Shown: positions 7,386 through 9,693 of the stretch, piece after piece
Position numbering within the stretch: the stretch's first letter is position 1
Layout of the letters: each line of letters begins with the position of its first letter
Program-made: the position numbers and the translations under genes
Assembly (NCBI GenBank): GCA_910585615.1
Contig: CAJUFO010000115.1
Coordinates: 1 to 9,693, forward strand
DNA from: an uncultured Acetatifactor sp.
GTDB lineage: Bacteria; Bacillota; Clostridia; Lachnospirales; Lachnospiraceae
DNA: 9,693 nt
Direction of reading: 5' to 3'
Notes under the pieces: model-generated
What the model was told of the DNA's origin: nothing
The model's input: only the letters and a program-made list of their open reading frames with translations
The model's database searches: none

Positions 7386-7916
7386 TCACGCCGCGCTCCA
7401 CACGGTGGCCAGGATCCCCTCCGCGATTGCCCTGGCCGTCTCCTGGAACCGCTCATCCAGCAGGTGGTTGTCCGCATCCGTATTGATGAAGCCCACCTCC
7501 ACCAGCACAGACGGCATCTGCGTCTGGTTCAGCACCACCAGATCCGGCCGCTCATTCACGCCCTGATTCTCGTATCCCACCTGCTCCAGCCTGGCATTGA
7601 TATTTTCCGCCAGCCTTCCCGCTTCTCCGTAATGATTGTATACAAGGGACTCTATCCCCGTATACTGATTGGGATAAGGACTGGAATTGCGATGGATGGA
7701 CACAAAGTAGTCGCCCTGCACCGCATTGGCCTCCTGGGCCTTCTGCTGGGGGGATTCATAGATGTCCGTGGTTCTGGTATAATACACCTCCACTCCATTC
7801 TCCTCCAGAATCCGTCCCACCGCCAGGGCCAGCGCCAGCGCGTCGTCCTTTTCCTGCCTGCCCTGGTACACCGCTCCCGGATTGCTGCCGCCATGTCCGG
7901 CATCTATCACCACCAT
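7386..7916 (-). CDS. N-acetylmuramoyl-L-alanine amidase-domain protein (Amidase_3)
   Basis: This 176-residue single-domain protein would cleave the amide bond between N-acetylmuramic acid and the peptide stem of peptidoglycan. It begins directly with the domain's first strand, MVVIDAGHGG. The expected zinc ligands are present: H8, E22 (in GRQEKD) and H75 (SIHRN). The catalytic glutamate is E140 in VLVEVGFINTDAD. The ATG at 7916 is preferred because GGAGG sits 6 bases before it; a GTG five codons upstream has a poorly spaced site. No signal peptide, membrane anchor or cell-wall binding domain is encoded, unlike most secreted amidases, so it may act inside the cell, be exported by another route, or be released on lysis. 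It lies upstream of pstSCAB on the same strand and may be cotranscribed. Confidence 0.9.
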   Translation of the reverse strand: MVVIDAGHGGSNPGAVYQGRQEKDDALALALAVGRILEENGVEVYYTRTTDIYESPQQKAQEANAVQGDYFVSIHRNSSPYPNQYTGIESLVYNHYGEAGRLAENINARLEQVGYENQGVNERPDLVVLNQTQMPSVLVEVGFINTDADNHLLDERFQETARAIAEGILATVWSAA

Positions 7917-7932
7917 ACTCTGCCTCCGCACA

Positions 7933-7957
7933 CCCTTTATACATCATATGTAAAGGG
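7933..7957. promoter_or_regulatory. Inverted repeat before the amidase start
   Basis: CCCTTTATACAT (7933-7944) and ATGTAAAGGG (7948-7957) form an inverted repeat around CAT, with one unpaired base. It lies 17 bases upstream of the amidase ATG, where TATGAT and TATAAA on the minus strand could be -10 elements, though no matching -35 is visible. An operator overlapping a weak or activator-dependent promoter is possible. The TTAACA-type direct repeats of a PHO box are not seen. Confidence 0.35.
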
Positions 7958-8011
7958 CCTGGTCTTTGTTCCCGCCTTTTGCCCGCTTCCAGAAAAATTT
8001 TCGAAACGCCA

Positions 8012-8039
8012 TTGACAGCCCTGGAAATCCTGCCATAAT
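8012..8039 (+). promoter_or_regulatory. Promoter of the queuosine salvage operon
   Basis: A perfect -35 TTGACA (8012-8017), a 16-bp spacer and -10 CATAAT (8034-8039, five of six matches) predict a start near 8046. An A/T-rich palindromic patch (around 7991-8006) lies just upstream and could act as an UP element. The RNA would therefore begin at the first stem of the structured leader. Confidence 0.65.
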
Positions 8040-8045
8040 AGAGTC

Positions 8046-8134
8046 CGGCAGTTCGAAACCATCCTGCCTTGGAGACCGGCTCTTCGGCCTCCTAGAACAA
8101 AACTAAGGAGCAAAAGGGGTGAAGTATGCCCTGA
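8046..8134 (+). promoter_or_regulatory. Structured leader RNA, candidate queuosine-precursor riboswitch
   Basis: The leader can form a first stem-loop GGCAG (8047-8051) / CTGCC (8063-8067). A second stem follows: GGAG and CCG (8071-8074, 8076-8078) with CGG and CTCC (8085-8087, 8089-8092). An A-rich tail, AGAACAAAACTAAGGAGC, comes next. Hairpin, A-rich tail and AAGGAG resemble the 3' part of preQ1 aptamers, whose tails read like AAAACTAAGGA. Alternative pairings are visible: CCGG-CTC (8076-8082) can pair back to GAG-CCGG (8041-8048), and CTCCTAG (8089-8095) can pair with CTAAGGAG (8103-8110). Such switching fits the terminator that follows. The gene context (queuosine salvage) supports a preQ1-type ligand, but I cannot align the 5' half to a known class, so the class is inference. 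Confidence 0.5.
8126..8134 (+). other. Two-codon upstream ORF (Met-Pro-stop) with a strong ribosome binding site
   Basis: ATGCCCTGA lies directly after AAAAGGGGTGAAGT, the best ribosome-binding sequence in the leader, with ideal spacing. The frame differs from that of the radical SAM gene. The stop codon abuts the 5' arm of the terminator stem. It may be a minimal regulatory ORF, or the site may simply be part of the leader fold. Confidence 0.3.
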
Positions 8135-8135
8135 G

Positions 8136-8161
8136 GCGTCCTTTGGGGCGCTTTTATTTAT
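8136..8161 (+). terminator. Intrinsic terminator (attenuator) before the radical SAM gene
   Basis: GCGTCC (8136-8141) pairs with GGGCGC (8146-8151), with one G-U, around the loop TTTG, and is followed by the T-rich tract ttttatttatt (8152-8162). It ends one base before the ATG at 8163 and about 100 nt after the predicted transcription start. This is the position expected of an attenuator controlled by the leader. The upstream segment GCCTC (8087-8091) can pair with GAGGC (8133-8137), which would invade the foot of the stem and could act as part of an antiterminator. Confidence 0.65.
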
Positions 8162-8162
8162 T

Positions 8163-8858
8163 ATGGAAAGATATAGTGAAATTCTAAAAAAAAGAAAACG
8201 GGAAATCGTCCTCCTGCGCGGCAGCGGATGTATCTATCGGAAATGCGCTTTCTGCGACTACCACACTGACAAATGTGCCGACCTCCACGCCAATTTCGCC
8301 CTGAACAGTCAGGTGCTGGCCTGGGTCAGCGGGAGGTTCGGCGACCTGGAGGTCATCAACAGCGGTTCCGTCTTTGAGCTGGACGCCCAGACGCTGGCCC
8401 TAATCAGGCAGATATGCCGTGAGAAGGGGATTTCCACCATCCATTTCGAATCCCATTACCTCTATCGTGACAGAATCCCCGCCCTCCGGCAGGAATTCTC
8501 CGGCTTTCAGCTGAAGATGAAGCTGGGGCTGGAGACCTTTGACTGGGCTTTTCGGGAGCATGTGCTGAAAAAAGGGATTCCGGAGCAGGAGCCTGCCCTG
8601 ATTGCCCGGGGCTTCGATGAGGCCAATCTGCTCTTCGGCATCAGAGGGCAGACTTTTGCCTCCATGGAGCGGGACATATCCCTGGGCCTTGCCTGCTTCG
8701 AGCGCATCTGCGTCAATATCATGTGTCCCAATACCACGCCCGTGAAGCCTGACGAGCATGTGATATCCGTCTTTATGGACAAAATTTATCCAAAATACAA
8801 AGATGACGAACGCGTTGACATCCTGATTCAGAACACCGACTTTGGAGTGGGCGACTGA
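8163..8858 (+). CDS. Radical SAM protein, probable queuine lyase (QueL-like)
   Basis: This 231-residue protein has a radical SAM cluster motif near its N-terminus, GCIYRKCAFCDYH, with cysteines at 23, 28 and 31. The spacing is CX4CX2C instead of the usual CX3CX2C, and the third cysteine is followed by the DYH phrase. Later segments (VINSGSVFEL, IHFESHYLYR, LGLETFDWAF, IRGQTF) follow a radical SAM barrel layout. Clostridioides difficile and relatives salvage queuosine with a radical SAM queuine lyase (QueL) encoded beside a YhhQ-type transporter. The same pairing here suggests conversion of queuine to a preQ1-level precursor; this is inference from context and overall resemblance. The ATG at 8163 has no recognisable ribosome binding site, because the terminator lies directly upstream. 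The transporter gene follows after a gap of about 60 bases. Confidence 0.8.
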   Translation: MERYSEILKKRKREIVLLRGSGCIYRKCAFCDYHTDKCADLHANFALNSQVLAWVSGRFGDLEVINSGSVFELDAQTLALIRQICREKGISTIHFESHYLYRDRIPALRQEFSGFQLKMKLGLETFDWAFREHVLKKGIPEQEPALIARGFDEANLLFGIRGQTFASMERDISLGLACFERICVNIMCPNTTPVKPDEHVISVFMDKIYPKYKDDERVDILIQNTDFGVGD

Positions 8859-8918
8859 ATCCCATTAGATACATCCGGCATCCCGCCGGGGAAAGAAGGG
8901 TTTATTATAAGAAATGAA

Positions 8919-9617
8919 TTGTTGCTGGCAGGCTCCATGGTCTTCATATTCTCCATGGCGCTGATTTCCTACCGTTCCTTCGGCAAAACGGGGCTGTACT
9001 GCCTCTCCGCCATTGCCACCATCCTGGCCAATATCGAGGTGCTGCTCCTCATCAATGCCTTCGGCATGGAGCAGACCCTGGGCAATGTGCTCTTCGCCGT
9101 CACTTTCCTGATCACGGACATCCTCTCCGAATGCGAGGGGAAGAAAGAGGCGAACAAGGCCGTTTGGATCGGCATGTTCACCTCCCTGTTCTTCCTGCTG
9201 CTGAGCCAGAGCTGGCTCCTGTATATGCCCGCCGAGGGCGACTGGGCCATGGGTGCCATCCGGGAGATTTTCTCCAGCACCCCCAGGATGCTGATTTCCT
9301 CCTTCATCGTCTACGCCGTAAGCCAGATGTTCGATGTGTGGCTCTATCATAAATGGTGGGCCTTCACGGAGCGGAAGACCGGCGACAGGCGCAGGTTCCT
9401 GTGGCTTCGCAACAACGGCTCCACGCTGGTCAGCCAGCTGCTGAACACGCTGCTGTTCACGCTGTTCGCGTTCTACGGCACCTATGACGTGGGGACGCTG
9501 GTGTCGATTTTCGTCTCCAGCTATGTGATTTATATCTTTACCTCGCTGCTGGACACGCCGGTGCTGTACCTGGCCAGGAAGCTGCATGAAAAGGCCGCGC
9601 GTGAAAAACGCGCATGA
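8919..9617 (+). CDS. VUT-family queuosine precursor transporter (YhhQ/QPTR)
   Basis: This membrane protein of about 232 residues has roughly six hydrophobic segments and the marks of the VUT/DUF165 (COG1738) family. These are NIEVLLLINAFG, TFLITDILSE near residues 65-75, RNNGSTLVSQLLNTLLF, and SSYVIYIFTSLLDTP near the end. Family members import queuosine precursors such as preQ0, preQ1 or queuine. The coordinates use TTG at 8919, the most upstream standard start, but the ribosome binding site AAGAAGGG (8893-8900) is 18 bases away from it. It would be ideally placed for a non-standard ATA (8907) or ATT (8904), whose reading IRNELLL matches the expected M-K/R-N-E-L-L-L style N-terminus. An ATG at 8937 is also in frame. 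It shares the operon with the radical SAM gene. Confidence 0.88.
   Translation: MLLAGSMVFIFSMALISYRSFGKTGLYCLSAIATILANIEVLLLINAFGMEQTLGNVLFAVTFLITDILSECEGKKEANKAVWIGMFTSLFFLLLSQSWLLYMPAEGDWAMGAIREIFSSTPRMLISSFIVYAVSQMFDVWLYHKWWAFTERKTGDRRRFLWLRNNGSTLVSQLLNTLLFTLFAFYGTYDVGTLVSIFVSSYVIYIFTSLLDTPVLYLARKLHEKAAREKRA
9597..9613. other. GC-rich hairpin at the end of the transporter gene
   Basis: GCGCGT (9597-9602) and ACGCGC (9608-9613) form a perfect 6-bp stem with a GAAAA loop overlapping the last codons. No U-run follows, so it is not a standard terminator. Copies of a TGAAAAA-like motif flank it at 9586, 9602, 9614 and 9631. Confidence 0.3.
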
Positions 9618-9644
9618 AAAAGTTGCGTGCATGAAAAAGGTTGA

Positions 9645-9674
9645 TTGACAAAGTAAACTCCACTTTGCCATAGT
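9645..9674 (+). promoter_or_regulatory. Promoter with operator-like inverted repeat, for a gene beyond the right edge
   Basis: TTGACA (9645-9650) is followed after 18 bp by CATAGT (9669-9674), a four-of-six -10. An inverted repeat CAAAGT (9649-9654) / ACTTTG (9662-9667), with a 7-bp centre, fills the space between -35 and -10, where a repressor would block RNA polymerase. The target gene lies outside the window. Confidence 0.45.
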
Positions 9675-9693
9675 AAAAGCAACCCCTAAGCAT

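Noticed and set aside
8046..8110. Firm assignment to preQ1 class II or class III
   Set aside because: The order hairpin-hairpin-AAGGAG tail is superficially like class II, and TTCGAAACCAT resembles part of a class III stem, but the remaining conserved parts do not line up by eye. Left as an unclassified candidate.
8046..8162. T-box leader
   Set aside because: There is no T-box sequence resembling GGGTGGNACCGCG and no specifier stem, and the downstream genes are not aminoacyl-tRNA or amino-acid genes.
8865..9671. Minus-strand open frame opposite the VUT transporter
   Set aside because: Gln/Gly/His-rich shadow translation with no domain; the plus-strand frame carries membrane segments and family motifs.

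Overview
The window looks like chromosomal DNA from a fairly GC-rich low-copy Gram-positive bacterium of the class Clostridia, most likely a Lachnospiraceae-type gut anaerobe. Support comes from purine-rich GGAGG-type ribosome binding sites before most starts, sigma-A-like TTGACA/TATAAT promoters in AT-rich gaps, a four-helix TIGR04086-type membrane protein (a family known from Firmicutes), and a radical SAM protein paired with a VUT-family transporter, as in clostridial queuosine salvage. The genus is inference. No tRNA, rRNA, CRISPR array, transposase or phage gene is visible.

Layout. Positions 1-165 are an AT-rich gap with a strong promoter firing leftward out of the window. At 166-1185 (minus) lies an NAD-dependent epimerase/dehydratase-like SDR protein with its own promoter. 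Positions 1271-1570 carry no gene but hold a compact, highly structured element bounded by a 19-bp near-perfect inverted repeat. A small four-helix membrane protein (1571-1957, minus) follows, divergent from a CNNM/CBS/CorC-type ion transporter (2135-3433, plus) with a clear promoter.

A perfect 12-bp stem at 3518-3544 separates that gene from a convergent minus-strand cluster. Read in transcription order from 7916 down to 3552, the cluster is an N-acetylmuramoyl-L-alanine amidase-domain protein, then pstS, pstC, pstA and pstB, a complete high-affinity phosphate ABC importer. No phoU is present in the window.

Divergent from the amidase, at 8012-9617 (plus), is a probable queuosine-precursor salvage operon. 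It consists of a TTGACA promoter, a folded roughly 115-nt leader ending in an intrinsic terminator directly against the start codon, a radical SAM protein resembling the queuine lyase QueL, and a VUT/YhhQ queuosine-precursor transporter. The transporter would import queuine or a related base and the radical SAM enzyme would trim it to a precursor usable for tRNA modification. The leader suggests control by transcription attenuation, possibly a preQ1-type riboswitch. The window ends with another promoter carrying an operator-like inverted repeat for a gene beyond the right edge.

The items most worth a second look are the structured element at 1318-1544, the queuosine leader (including a two-codon upstream ORF with a strong ribosome binding site), and the unusual starts of both queuosine genes.
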